DNA from: Pseudomonas sp. FP198 | GTDB taxonomy: Bacteria > Pseudomonadota > Gammaproteobacteria > Pseudomonadales > Pseudomonadaceae | DNA length: 64,000 nucleotides | Direction: 5' to 3' | Assembly (NCBI RefSeq): GCF_030687895.1 | Contig: NZ_CP117452.1 | Coordinates: 3,675,501-3,739,500 of the forward strand | Part shown: positions 31,218 to 40,671 of the stretch, in pieces | Position numbering within the stretch: position 1 is the stretch's first letter | How the letters are laid out: every line of letters starts with the position of its first letter | Position numbers and translations under genes: made by a program | Notes under the pieces: generated by a model | The model's database searches: none | The model's input: the letters and a program-made list of their open reading frames with translations, nothing else | Told to the model about the DNA's origin: nothing

Positions 31218-32672
31218 ACGCCGCGCCAGCCAGGCCTCCTGCAACACGTAGCGCCGATGGAGCGACTGCCACTGGCCAGCGCGGCGCAACTTTTCCAAGG
31301 CATAGGCACGCGTGGTATTGAGCAGGTGATAGCGATTGCCTTCGGCACCTTGTTCGACCATCACCAGCGACTGCTTGACCAGCCGTGACAGCAGCCAGGG
31401 CAATCGCCCCACCCCGACGTCAGTGCAACTGACCACAGCCAGCGCAGCCTTCAACGTGAACGGCTCCTCGAACACCGCCAGCCGCTGGAACACCGTCCGT
31501 TCGTCGCTGCCCAAGCGCTCGAAACTCCAATCCAGCGCCGCGTCGAGGCTGCGGTGGCGCGCCACGGCTGTACGGCGGCCGTGGCTCAACAGTGACAGAC
31601 CGTAGTCCAACTGTTCCAGGACCCCCGCCACGCCCAGCACATCAACCTGGGCCGCCGCCAGCTCCAGCGCCAACGGCAACCCGTCCAGGCGCTGGCAAAT
31701 CTGTGCCAGGAGCGCCAGGTCGCGTTCACCCGGCTTGAAGCCCTGCTGTCGGGCAGCGACCCGATCGACCAGCAAGCGCACCGCCGGGCTCGCCAGTATC
31801 AGGTGACCGGGCTCGCTGGCCGTCGCCACGGCCAGACCGGCCAATTGCACGACATGTTCATCTGCAAGCTCCAAGGCTTCGCGACTGCTCAACAACAGCG
31901 ATACGCCAGGGGCCGCTGAGCGCAGCGTCAAGGCCAGTTCCCGGCAAGCATCAATCAGGTGTTCGGCGCCGTCGAGCACCAGCAACATCCGGCACGATTG
32001 CAGGCACTGCTCCAGCGAGCCGCCCGTCAGGCCAAAGGTTCGCATGATCCGCGGGCAGACCTCGGCCGGGTCGCTGATCGCCGCCAGGTCAATAAACCAG
32101 GCGCCGTCGGCAAAGTGCTCAAGCAACAGTTCCGCCGCCCGCGACACCACCGTGGTCTTGCCGATACCGCCCGGGCCGACGACGGAGGTCAGGGGCTGGC
32201 GAGGAACCTCGACCAACAGCCGTCCCAGCAGCTTGTCGCGACCGATCACCGGGCTCAGGCGCGCAGGCAGATTGTGCCGCTCGGAGCGCCTGGCGCCGTA
32301 TGATTCAGCACTCGGCTGCGGGGTCAGGGGCACGGCGAAGCAGTAGCCCTGGCGCGGATGATTGAGAATGTACCGATTGCCATCCTGTCCGGCACCGAAC
32401 GCCCGCCGTAAGGCGGCGATGTGCACCCGCAGGTTGATGTCTTCCACCACGCTGTCGGGCCAGACCTGGGCAATCAGGGTTTGCTTGCTGACGAAGGCGC
32501 CCGCATGGGCAACCAGTATGTGCAGGATGTCCAGAGCGCGACCGCCCAGGGCCAGGGGCTCGCCATCGCGGGTGATCAGCCGCTGTTGGCGGTGAAAGAC
32601 AAACGGACCGAAGCGCACCGTTGTTTCGGTGCTCGCCGCTGTTGCGGCGCAAGGTTTGGTGAAGCTGTTCAT
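31164..32672 (-). CDS. Winged-helix / NB-ARC ATPase regulator lacking the C-terminal repeat domain
   Basis: A 502-residue homolog of the convergent 936-residue regulator. The winged helix is at about residues 18-113 (LGGRALDILHILVAHAGAFV, LRVHIAALRRAFG), Walker A GPGGIGKT at 166-173, and the QRLDGLPLALELAAAQ segment is shared. It ends soon after the winged-helix-like region following the ATPase (RYHLLNTTRAYALEKL), so the sensory repeat half is missing. Whether it is a natural short form or a truncated one is unclear. The start MNSFTKPC at 32672 precedes the conserved domain. Its 3' end overlaps the other gene by 54 bases. Confidence 0.82.
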   Translation of the reverse strand: MNSFTKPCAATAASTETTVRFGPFVFHRQQRLITRDGEPLALGGRALDILHILVAHAGAFVSKQTLIAQVWPDSVVEDINLRVHIAALRRAFGAGQDGNRYILNHPRQGYCFAVPLTPQPSAESYGARRSERHNLPARLSPVIGRDKLLGRLLVEVPRQPLTSVVGPGGIGKTTVVSRAAELLLEHFADGAWFIDLAAISDPAEVCPRIMRTFGLTGGSLEQCLQSCRMLLVLDGAEHLIDACRELALTLRSAAPGVSLLLSSREALELADEHVVQLAGLAVATASEPGHLILASPAVRLLVDRVAARQQGFKPGERDLALLAQICQRLDGLPLALELAAAQVDVLGVAGVLEQLDYGLSLLSHGRRTAVARHRSLDAALDWSFERLGSDERTVFQRLAVFEEPFTLKAALAVVSCTDVGVGRLPWLLSRLVKQSLVMVEQGAEGNRYHLLNTTRAYALEKLRRAGQWQSLHRRYVLQEAWLARRSRPELASQRLEQRASFL

Positions 32673-32855
32673 GAGCGATCCAGCGACAGAAAACCGGTCC
32701 GGGCGTGGCGCTGCGGATCGCCGCACACACCTGCCCTGGCTCCTGCGCATCCTTTGCAGAGGGTTCGCCGTTATCTTGGCAGCCACAGGGCAGAGAACAA
32801 TGCTGGCACAGGGCGCATCACGGACATCACGGTGCCCTGGACGGACACCGAAGGC

Positions 32856-33806
32856 TCAACTGAACTGCTGGCGGTACTGGACCGGTGTCAGGCCGAGTTT
32901 TTCGCTGAACAACTGGCGCATATGTCGGACGCTGCCAAAGCCACTGCGAAAAGCCACGGTCTTGAGCGGCAAGTCGGTGGACTCCAGCAACTGCCGCGCC
33001 CGATCGATGCGCGCACCTTGCAGGAACTCCATCGGGGTCATTTTGACTTCGCGCAGGAAAACCCGGGCGAAATGCCTTGAGCTCATGGCGGCCAGATCGG
33101 CCATGCGCTCGATGGAAAACGGCTCTTCCAAGTGTTCCATCACATAATGCTGCACCCGGGTAACCGCCGATTCCTGTGCCGCCACCGCCGCCACCAGCGG
33201 GCTGAACTGCGCTTGCCCGCCCTGGCGCTGCATGACCACCAGCAAGACCTTGGCCACATCCAGCGCGACTTTGCGACCATGGTCCTGGGCGACGATGGAC
33301 AGGGCCATGTCGATACCGGCGGTGACACCGCCGGAGGTGATCAACCGTCGGTCATGCAAGATGATCTTGTCGGTCTCGACCAACGCCTTGGGGAACCGCT
33401 GGATCAAGCGTTCGGTGTAATGCCAATGGGTGGTGACCCGATAGCCGTCGAGCAAGCCCGCCTCTCCCAGGATGAAGGCTCCCGTGCAGATCGACCCGTA
33501 GCGCGTGGCCCGCTGCGCCGACGCCCGCAACCAGGTGTGCAAACCCGGATGCCGATCGTTATAGGCACCAGGCCCGCCCGGTACCAGCAGTACGTCGTAG
33601 GCCGCCCAAGCCTGGTCGATATGGATGTCGGCCTGGACAGTCACGCCGTTGGAGGCTCGCAACGCCCCACGCTCGGTGCCCAGGGTCAGCAACTGATAGT
33701 GCTGGTCCGGTGCGAGAAAACGATTGGCGATGGAAAACACTTCGAGCGGCCCGGCCATGTCGAGCAGCAGGAAATCGGGGAACAGCACCATTGCAACGGT
33801 TTTCAT
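32856..33806 (-). CDS. GlxA family transcriptional regulator (DJ-1/PfpI + AraC)
   Basis: A 316-residue regulator. The N-terminal DJ-1/PfpI-like domain (about 1-180) includes VLFPDFLLLDMAGPLEVF and a nucleophile-elbow-like SICTGAFILGEAGLL. The C-terminal AraC helix-turn-helix pair (about 220-316) includes RHFARVFLREVKMTPMEFL and FGSVRHMRQLFSEKLGLTP. Such proteins usually sense small nitrogen compounds or stress. The start is MKTVAMVLF; the longer reading to 33947 crosses REP DNA. No obvious target gene is adjacent apart from the NB-ARC regulator 183 bases downstream. Confidence 0.88.
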   Translation of the reverse strand: MKTVAMVLFPDFLLLDMAGPLEVFSIANRFLAPDQHYQLLTLGTERGALRASNGVTVQADIHIDQAWAAYDVLLVPGGPGAYNDRHPGLHTWLRASAQRATRYGSICTGAFILGEAGLLDGYRVTTHWHYTERLIQRFPKALVETDKIILHDRRLITSGGVTAGIDMALSIVAQDHGRKVALDVAKVLLVVMQRQGGQAQFSPLVAAVAAQESAVTRVQHYVMEHLEEPFSIERMADLAAMSSRHFARVFLREVKMTPMEFLQGARIDRARQLLESTDLPLKTVAFRSGFGSVRHMRQLFSEKLGLTPVQYRQQFS

Positions 33807-33858
33807 GGGGAGGACGCCAAAACAAGGGGAACATGCTACCGGTTGGCGACCGAGGACC

Positions 33859-33950
33859 TTGTGGGAGCGAGCTTGCTCGCGATAGCGTCCGTCCAGCCGG
33901 CATCTATGTAACTGGGGCACCGCTATCGCGAGCAAGCTCGCTCCCACAGG
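33859..33950. repeat. REP pair (GTGGGAGCGAGC family), inverted
   Basis: Facing copies in the 321-base gap between the divergent GlxA-type and pirin genes. The left begins TTGTGGGAGCGAGCTTGCTC and the right ends GCTCGCTCCCACAGG. The remaining bases next to the pirin gene look like an ordinary promoter region. Confidence 0.9.
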
Positions 33951-34127
33951 GACCAGCGGTCACCGGTGGGCATTATGACGAAGCGCAGCGCTCCCGGCGA
34001 GATTGCCCACTCAGAACGGACAGTATTTCCAGATTCAGCCGCTTATTGAATGTGCCGATAACCATTAACCTTCTTCTGTACCCGGCGAACGGCCAAGGCC
34101 ACCGCCCACTGAACCAGGAGAATCATC

Positions 34128-34850
34128 ATGCTGACCCTTCGCAAAGCTTCTGATCGCGGCATCGCTCGTCACGGCTGGCTGACGTCGTTCCACACCTTTT
34201 CCTTCGCCAACTACCGCGACCTCAACCAACAGGGTTTTTCCGACCTGCTGGTGATCAACGACGATCGGGTTGCCGCCGCCAAAGGTTTCGGCCAGCACCC
34301 GCACCGGGACATGGAGATTTTCTCCTACGTGCTCGAAGGCGCGCTGGAACACAAGGACACCCTGGGCACGGGCTCGGTGATTCGTCCGGGTGATGTGCAG
34401 TTGATGAGCGCCGGCAGTGGCGTGGCCCACAGCGAGTTCAATCACAGCGCGGACGAGCCGGTGCACTTCCTGCAGATCTGGATCGTGCCCAATGTCGTAG
34501 GCGCCACGCCGCGCTACCAGCAGGAGCACTTCAGCACCGAACAGAAACGCGGTCGCCTGCAACTGATCATCTCCCCGGACGGCGCCGAGGGGTCGTTGCA
34601 CGTACGCCAGGACGCACGGGTATATGCCGGGCTGTTCGATGGCGAAGAACGCGCCACGCTGACCTTGGCCGCTGATCGTTATGCCTATGTGCATGTGGCC
34701 CGGGGCAGCGTCGAGCTCAACGGCGTGGCGTTGCAGGAAGGCGACGGTGTGCGGGTACGCAACGAACAGGCATTGACGCTGGGCAACGGCCAGGATGCCG
34801 AGGTGCTGGTGTTTGACCTGCGGCCGCAGGAACTGCCGCAAATGCCATAA
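34128..34850 (+). CDS. Pirin family protein (YhhW-like, quercetinase type)
   Basis: A 240-residue bicupin. The metal ligands of the N-terminal cupin are all in place: His57 and His59 in QHPHRD, His101 and Glu103 in AHSEF. This matches E. coli YhhW, which has quercetin 2,3-dioxygenase activity in vitro; the physiological role of such pirins is uncertain. AGGAG lies 8 bases upstream of the ATG. It is monocistronic and cytoplasmic. Confidence 0.92.
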   Translation: MLTLRKASDRGIARHGWLTSFHTFSFANYRDLNQQGFSDLLVINDDRVAAAKGFGQHPHRDMEIFSYVLEGALEHKDTLGTGSVIRPGDVQLMSAGSGVAHSEFNHSADEPVHFLQIWIVPNVVGATPRYQQEHFSTEQKRGRLQLIISPDGAEGSLHVRQDARVYAGLFDGEERATLTLAADRYAYVHVARGSVELNGVALQEGDGVRVRNEQALTLGNGQDAEVLVFDLRPQELPQMP

Positions 34851-34873
34851 CATCGGCAGCTGTGAGATTAATT

Positions 34874-34964
34874 TGTGGGAGCGAGCTTGCTCGCGATCGC
34901 GGTGGGTCGAGCAACATTAATGTTGGATTGACCACCGCCATCGCGAGCAAGCTCGCTCCCACAG
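34874..34964. repeat. REP pair (GTGGGAGCGAGC family), inverted
   Basis: Facing copies between the convergent pirin and LysR genes, starting TTGTGGGAGCGAGCTTGCTC and ending GCTCGCTCCCACAG. It may double as a bidirectional terminator. Confidence 0.9.
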
Positions 34965-35003
34965 TTGTTTTATGTCGTACTCAGATGTGGGGCCGCTGAA
35001 GAT

Positions 35004-35879
35004 CTACTCGTTCTCCTTGGAAAACGCCGCGACGATCTCATCGATCACCGCCCGCACCCGCGCCGTGTGGCGCAGATCCGCGTGAGTCACCAGCCACACC
35101 TCATACGGCAGCGGCCGCGTGCGCTGCGGCCAAAGCCGCACCAGCCCGTCGCGCTCGCCCATGTACACCGGAATTTCTCCCACCCCGATACCCGCCCCGA
35201 TCGACCTGCGTACCAGCAGGCTTGAGCTCAGGCTGGCGACAATCCGTCCTCGGCCGACCGGCTCGGCCACCAGGGTGAAATCCTTTTGACCCTGCAAATA
35301 CGGTTGATAGACCACCAGGTCATGCCCTTCGAAAGCACTGCCCGGCGCAGGCTCCCCGTGGGCGTCGACGTAATCCTGCGAGGCGAACAGCCCCACCGGC
35401 CAGCGCGCGATCCGCCGGGCGATGAGATCAGGGTTGTCGGGCCGGGTATTGCGCACGGCAATGTCCGCTTCACGCTTGACCAGGCTGATGATCTGCGTGG
35501 AGGCGTCCAGTTGTACGCGGACGTCGGGATGCCGCGCATGCAGGCGAGCGATGGCTGGGATGAGGAAATCGATCGCCAACGAATCGGTGGTGGCGACGCG
35601 TACGTTGCCGATCAGCCGATCGTCCAGGCCCTGGATGCGACGCTCAAGCTCCAGGGCCGACTGCTCCATTTTTTCCACGGCCTTGAGCGCCGCTTCGCCC
35701 ACCGCCGTCAGCGCATAACCGTCGGAGGTGCGCAGGAACAACGCGGCGTTCAAGGATTTTTCCAACGCGACGATCCGCCGCCCCACGGTCGCCTGATCCA
35801 CGCCCAGTACCCGCGCCGCTCCACGCAGGGTCGACTCCCGACATACCGCGAGAAACACCCGCGCGTCATCCCAATTCAT
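35004..35879 (-). CDS. LysR family transcriptional regulator, divergent from MFS transporter
   Basis: A 291-residue LysR protein. The helix-turn-helix contains LRGAARVLGVDQATVGRRI near residues 17-36 and the effector domain begins near 90. It is divergent from the MFS gene across a 111-base gap, so that transporter is its likely target (inference from arrangement). The N-terminus MNWDDARVFLAV is typical of its subgroup. Confidence 0.88.
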   Translation of the reverse strand: MNWDDARVFLAVCRESTLRGAARVLGVDQATVGRRIVALEKSLNAALFLRTSDGYALTAVGEAALKAVEKMEQSALELERRIQGLDDRLIGNVRVATTDSLAIDFLIPAIARLHARHPDVRVQLDASTQIISLVKREADIAVRNTRPDNPDLIARRIARWPVGLFASQDYVDAHGEPAPGSAFEGHDLVVYQPYLQGQKDFTLVAEPVGRGRIVASLSSSLLVRRSIGAGIGVGEIPVYMGERDGLVRLWPQRTRPLPYEVWLVTHADLRHTARVRAVIDEIVAAFSKENE

Positions 35880-35990
35880 CCGCCCCTCTCCTGCTGCAAA
35901 TCTGCATCACTGCGCCGCGAAATCGCTGCATAAACGCTCCAACGATAGCCGATATGCTGGACGCCATAAACCTTTCCGAGGAGCGTTCCC

Positions 35991-37202
35991 ATGCACACCC
36001 AATCCACGGCGCTGGACTCACCCCCGACAGGCATCTGGTTGCCGATCTTCGCCGGCCTCTGCGCCAGCCTCGTCAGCATCGGCCTCGCGCGCTTCGCCTA
36101 CACGCCGTTGATTCCATCGCTGATCGAAGCGCATTGGTTCAGCGCCAACGACGTGGTTTACCTGGGAGCGGCGAACCTGGTGGGCTACCTGATCGGCGCC
36201 CTGCTCGGCCGGCCCATGGCTCGGCGCCTGGGCAACAAGCAGGCGCTGCGCCTGATGATGCTGGCCGTGACGGCGGCATTTTTTGCCTGCGCCTTCCCGG
36301 TGTCGGTGATCTGGTATTTCGCTTGGCGGCTGCTGTCGGGCATCGCCGGCGGCGCGATCATGGTGCTGGTGGCGGCGACCGTACTGCCGCATGTGCCCGC
36401 CGCGCGCAGAGGCTTGGCCAGTGGGGCGATTTTCCTTGGCATCGGGCTGGGTATCGCCGGCTCCGGAACGCTTGTGCCGCCGCTGTTGAGCCACGGTCTG
36501 CAAGCGACCTGGCTGGGGCTCGGCGTGTTGTCACTGGTGCTGACCGGGCTGAGCTGGTTCGGTTGGCCGGAAGATTCTGCCCAGGCGACAAGCGTCGCGA
36601 AACACGCCACACCGGCCGAACCCACGCCCCGCGCCGTGTATCAGCTGTTTGCCGAATACGCCTTCATGGCGGCAGGGTTGGTCCCGGCAATGGTGTTCCT
36701 GGTGGACTACGTAGCGCGTGGCCTCAAGGCCGGCGCCCATGTCGGTGCGCTGGTCTGGGTGATGTACGGCCTCGGCGCGATTATCGGCCCGGTAAGCTAC
36801 GGCTTTCTCGCCGACCATCTGGGCGCGCGCAAAAGCATACGACTGGTGCTGGCCGTCCAGGCCGTTGCCCTTGGCCTGCTGGCGATTTCACAGAGCTTCC
36901 TGGCGCTGGCGGTACTGGCCGTGCTGATCGGCTCGTTCCCGCCGGGCATCGTGCCGTTGGCCCTGGCCCGGGTGCACGAACTGGTGCCGGACCATCATCG
37001 CCAGCAAGTCGCCTGGAGCCGCGCCACCGTTTCGTTCGCCACCTTCCAGGCGCTGGCCGGGTTCGGCTATTCGGCGCTGTTCAATGCCAGTGGTGGACAG
37101 CACGCGGTGCTGTTCCTGGTTTCTGCGGGGGCGATTGTGGTGGCGCTGCTGCTCGATTTCATGCCCAAGCGGTTCGCAAGGAGCAGAGGTGGGCGCGGCT
37201 AA
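35991..37202 (+). CDS. YbfB/YjiJ family MFS transporter
   Basis: A 403-residue protein with 12 hydrophobic segments. The N-terminal half carries FAGLCASLVSIGLARFAYTP, a signature of the YbfB/YjiJ MFS family, and the loop 2-3 motif appears as GRPMARRLGNKQ. The substrate is unknown. GAGGAGCG lies upstream of the ATG. Likely regulated by the divergent LysR protein. A further overlapping reading in another frame is a shadow. Confidence 0.9.
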   Translation: MHTQSTALDSPPTGIWLPIFAGLCASLVSIGLARFAYTPLIPSLIEAHWFSANDVVYLGAANLVGYLIGALLGRPMARRLGNKQALRLMMLAVTAAFFACAFPVSVIWYFAWRLLSGIAGGAIMVLVAATVLPHVPAARRGLASGAIFLGIGLGIAGSGTLVPPLLSHGLQATWLGLGVLSLVLTGLSWFGWPEDSAQATSVAKHATPAEPTPRAVYQLFAEYAFMAAGLVPAMVFLVDYVARGLKAGAHVGALVWVMYGLGAIIGPVSYGFLADHLGARKSIRLVLAVQAVALGLLAISQSFLALAVLAVLIGSFPPGIVPLALARVHELVPDHHRQQVAWSRATVSFATFQALAGFGYSALFNASGGQHAVLFLVSAGAIVVALLLDFMPKRFARSRGGRG

Positions 37203-37205
37203 GCC

Positions 37206-38237
37206 TTACTTGCGCCCAAACGTCGAACGATAGCTACCCGGCGGCACCCCGAAAAAATCGCGGAAACGTCGCTGGAAATGCGGGGAGCTGACGAAGCCGG
37301 TGGCCACGGCGATTTCGGTGACCGAGCGGTTGGTCTGCTGGATGAGCTGGCGTGCGCGTGTCAGGCGCAGTTCCAGGTAATAACGCGTCGGGGTCGCACC
37401 GAGGAACCGGCAGAACCGCCGTTCCAGCTGGCGCTTGGAGACCTTGACGCAGGCCGCCAGCTCATCGATCGTCAAGGGCTCCTCGACGTTCTGCCACATC
37501 AGTTCCAACGCCAGCTTGAGGCTTTCCGGCAGCGTCGGATCGGTCTCGACGAAGATCGGCGGCAGGTCCGTAGCGTCGTCCCCGGACTCATCGCAGCGAA
37601 GGATCTCTTCAATCGCCCCCACCAGCGCCTCCCCGCCCGTGCGGCGGATCAGCTGGAGCATCATGCGCAGCGAGCTGTTGGCGCCCGCGCAGCTGACTCG
37701 CTCGCGGTCCACGACATAGGCGCGGCTGGTGACTTTCACATGGGGGAACATCTCGGCCATCGTCGCCCGACTTTCTGGATGGACCGCGCATTCGAAACCA
37801 TCGAGCAGGTTTGCCTCTGCCACAAAAAACACGCCGTTCCACAACCCTCCCACGATGGCCCCGGACGTTGCCTGGGCGCGCAGCTTGCGCCGCAACAACG
37901 GCGTGCCCTGCAACTTCACGCGAAAGCCTCCGGCGACGATCAGCACGTCGAGGTTATCGGGCAATTGCGCCAGCTCGATATCGGTGGAAATCACGATGCC
38001 CAGGTCACTCGTCACCTGCCCGCCCGAAGCGCCCGCCGTCAGCACTTCATAAAGCGGCATGTCGCTCATCAGGTTGGCGGTGACCAGTGCGTCCACCGCG
38101 CCGGTAAAGGACATCATGGAAAAGTTGTCCATCAGCACAAACGCGACGCGCACCGGCGCCTGTCCCACAGGCGCAGCCCCTTGGGGACGATAGGCCATGT
38201 TCTTGTTCTTGAGTACGCTTTCGAATGCGCTGGGCAT
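37206..38237 (-). CDS. GlxA family transcriptional regulator (GATase1-like + AraC)
   Basis: A 343-residue protein with an N-terminal amidotransferase-like domain (about 28-200: VAFVLMDNFSMMSFTGAVDAL, DVLIVAGGF) and a C-terminal AraC domain (about 240-343: KVSKRQLERRFCRFLGATP, GFVSSPHFQRRFRDFFGVP). Members include GbdR, SouR and CdhR, which sense betaine, sarcosine or carnitine; this one is not recognisably any of them. The start at 38237 has GAGG 4 bases upstream; the later ATG at 38198 has none. It is divergent from an amino-acid-type chemoreceptor gene and ends 3 bases from the convergent MFS gene. Confidence 0.87.
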   Translation of the reverse strand: MPSAFESVLKNKNMAYRPQGAAPVGQAPVRVAFVLMDNFSMMSFTGAVDALVTANLMSDMPLYEVLTAGASGGQVTSDLGIVISTDIELAQLPDNLDVLIVAGGFRVKLQGTPLLRRKLRAQATSGAIVGGLWNGVFFVAEANLLDGFECAVHPESRATMAEMFPHVKVTSRAYVVDRERVSCAGANSSLRMMLQLIRRTGGEALVGAIEEILRCDESGDDATDLPPIFVETDPTLPESLKLALELMWQNVEEPLTIDELAACVKVSKRQLERRFCRFLGATPTRYYLELRLTRARQLIQQTNRSVTEIAVATGFVSSPHFQRRFRDFFGVPPGSYRSTFGRK

Positions 38238-38481
38238 GGGGCCTCGTGAGACAGGAAGGCGATCTGGACCGGACCCGGGCGGATTGCCCGAGCCAAGCCA
38301 TCTTCCCGACTAACCGCAAAGGCAACCATCGCCTGCGCGACATCACTGTCAGCGTTAGCGACGTCTGACCAGTGGCGACCTCAAGGGAATACGACATTGG
38401 TCGATAGCCTGAGAGTAGGCATGGGCGCTTTTCCCCCAAGAGTTCGCAACGCTCACCGCTACTGTTTCCGCCCTTTCCAAC

Positions 38482-38489
38482 ACCGATAA
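38482..38489 (+). promoter_or_regulatory. FliA-type -10-like element upstream of the chemoreceptor
   Basis: ACCGATAA, one base off the flagellar sigma-28 -10 box (GCCGATAA), lies 18 bases before the chemoreceptor ATG. A matching -35 at the right distance is not convincing, so this is weak. Confidence 0.25.
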
Positions 38490-38507
38490 ATACCCGCGGG
38501 AGAAGTC

Positions 38508-40451
38508 ATGAATATCAAACAGAAGCTGACATGGGCGTTCGCGACCATTGCCTGCCTCCCGGTTATCCTGGTGGCGGTGCTCGTTGTATTGAACCTGCGC
38601 GATGCGGCACAAGCCAACTTCCTGGACAGCAGCAGCCGCGAGATCCGCCAGATCGACAACGGCATGAAGCAGTTCTTCGACGGCATCATGCAGAACGTCG
38701 AATTCTTCGCCAAGGACCCGCGGATCGTCGCGGCCAAGGACCTGAAGAACTACTCGGGCGCTGACGCCGCGCAAATCCCCCTTACCGAGAACAACAAACA
38801 GCTGCTGGCGATTTTTGACCAGTTCGCCAAGAGCCATCCAACCACCGCCTACCTGTCCCTGGGACTGGCGGACGGCGGCTACGCCAGTTGGCCGGATGAT
38901 CCGAAGATTTCCAACTACGACCCGCGCGTACGCCCCTGGTACAAGGCGGCCATTGCGGCGCCTGGCACCACCGTGAAAACCGATGCCTATTACTGGGCAC
39001 CGGACGACGTGTCGTTGATCGGCATCGTGCACACCGTCGCCGATGCCAGCGGCAAGCTGGTCGGCGTGGTCGGCCTCGATGTGTCGCTCAAGCAGCTGAC
39101 CGAACTGGTCAAGAACATCAAGCTGGGCGACAGCGGCTACCTGATGCTGGTGGAGGCCAGCGGCAACGTGCTGGTCGACCCCGCCGAGGCCAAGCACAAC
39201 TTCAAGCCGCTGGCTGACCTCGGCCCCAACTACGCCGCGCTGGCCAAGAGCAGCGATGGCGCCACCGAGATCGAGATCGATGGCGTGCCCTACATGGCTA
39301 ACATCGTCACGTCCAAAAGCCTGGGCTGGCGCTTCATCGGCCTGATCAAGCGCGACGAGGTGATGGCCGAGGCTTCGAGCCTGACCTGGTTGATCGCGGC
39401 CATCGCCGCCGCGCTGGCCGTGGTCTTCGCCATCGTCGGCGCCAGCTTCGCCAGCGTGATCGTGCGGCCGATCCGCGGTGTTGCCAATGGCCTGCAGGAA
39501 ATCGCCGAAGGTGAAGGTGACCTCACCCGTAAACTGTCGGTGCAGGGCAAGGACGAAACGGCCACCCTGGCGGGCTGGTTCAACCAGTTCCTGGGCATGA
39601 TCGCGCAACTGATGCAGCGCATCGGCAGCGCCTCTTCCGACCTGCAGACTGCCGCGGCCGATACCAGCAACGTGGCCCAGAACATGAACGATGCCGCCGG
39701 GCGCCAGCGCCAGGCCGTGGAGCTGGTGAGCACCGCGTTCAACGAAATGGTCGCCACCGCCAACGAAGTGGCCCGCTCGTGCAGCCAGGCCGCCGTCAGC
39801 GCGGACGAAGGCTATCGCGACGTGCACGACGGCCAGCATCACATTGGCGAAGCCACGGGCAGCGTGATGAAACTGAGCGAGGACCTGCAAAAGTCGACCC
39901 AGACCATGCAAGCGCTGGAGCAGGACAGCAAGAACATCAACACCATCCTCGACACTATTCGCTCAATTGCCGAACAGACCAACCTCCTGGCGCTCAACGC
40001 CGCCATCGAAGCCGCGCGCGCCGGTGATCAGGGCCGTGGCTTTGCCGTGGTGGCCGACGAGGTGCGCGCCCTGGCCCGGCGTACCGCCGATTCCACCGGC
40101 GAGATCGACAGCCTGCTCGGCAACCTCGCGCGGCGCACCCAGGAAGTGACGCAACAGATGCAGAACAGCCTGCAAGGGTCGCACACCAGCGTCGAGCGCA
40201 TCCAGCAAGCCCGCGACAGCTTCGACAAGATCCGCACCTCGGTGGACTCGATCCGCGACCAGAACACCCAGATCGCCACGGCGGCAGAGGAACAGCATCA
40301 GGTGGCCGAAGACATCAACCGGCACATCGCGCAGATTCATGCCGATGCGCAACTGGTCGAGGAATTCGCCCATACGGCGCAAACCGGTTCGGGGCGGCTG
40401 ACCGATATTTCCGGGCAGCTCAAGGGCTTGGTGGGACGCTTCAGGTTCTAA
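38508..40451 (+). CDS. Methyl-accepting chemotaxis protein with dCache domain (amino-acid type)
   Basis: A 647-residue transmembrane chemoreceptor. TM1 is residues about 9-30, a periplasmic dCache domain about 35-275, TM2 about 285-310, then HAMP and the cytoplasmic signalling hairpin (tip [20 protein letters not shown]). The dCache pocket carries Tyr137, Arg142, Trp144, Tyr145, Tyr161/162 and Asp191, the spacing of the amino-acid motif of P. aeruginosa PctA. It therefore probably senses L-amino acids (family inference). GGGAGAAG lies before the ATG. Confidence 0.93.
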   Translation: MNIKQKLTWAFATIACLPVILVAVLVVLNLRDAAQANFLDSSSREIRQIDNGMKQFFDGIMQNVEFFAKDPRIVAAKDLKNYSGADAAQIPLTENNKQLLAIFDQFAKSHPTTAYLSLGLADGGYASWPDDPKISNYDPRVRPWYKAAIAAPGTTVKTDAYYWAPDDVSLIGIVHTVADASGKLVGVVGLDVSLKQLTELVKNIKLGDSGYLMLVEASGNVLVDPAEAKHNFKPLADLGPNYAALAKSSDGATEIEIDGVPYMANIVTSKSLGWRFIGLIKRDEVMAEASSLTWLIAAIAAALAVVFAIVGASFASVIVRPIRGVANGLQEIAEGEGDLTRKLSVQGKDETATLAGWFNQFLGMIAQLMQRIGSASSDLQTAAADTSNVAQNMNDAAGRQRQAVELVSTAFNEMVATANEVARSCSQAAVSADEGYRDVHDGQHHIGEATGSVMKLSEDLQKSTQTMQALEQDSKNINTILDTIRSIAEQTNLLALNAAIEAARAGDQGRGFAVVADEVRALARRTADSTGEIDSLLGNLARRTQEVTQQMQNSLQGSHTSVERIQQARDSFDKIRTSVDSIRDQNTQIATAAEEQHQVAEDINRHIAQIHADAQLVEEFAHTAQTGSGRLTDISGQLKGLVGRFRF

Positions 40452-40479
40452 ATCTTACCTCCACTGAAGACCAAAAAAT

Positions 40480-40642
40480 GTGGGAGCGAGCCTGCTCGCG
40501 AATGCAGTGTCACAGTCAGTAAGGATGTTGACTGTGCCGGCCTCTTCGCGAGCAAGCTCGCTCCCACAGGGGTTCTGCGGTTACCTGAGTTTTGTGTCCG
40601 CTGAAGATCAAATGTGGGAGCGAGCCTGCTCGCGATGGCGGT
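40480..40642. repeat. REP pair plus a solitary REP (GTGGGAGCGAGC family)
   Basis: An inverted pair at 40480-40570 is followed by a single copy at 40613-40642, in the gap between the convergent chemoreceptor and EamA genes. Confidence 0.88.
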
Positions 40643-40671
40643 GTCACAGCCGCTGGGTAGCTGCCCGGTGG

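Noticed and set aside
35954..37291. A 445-residue plus-strand frame overlapping the MFS gene
   Set aside because: Out-of-frame translation without membrane helices; the 403-residue frame has the full MFS pattern.
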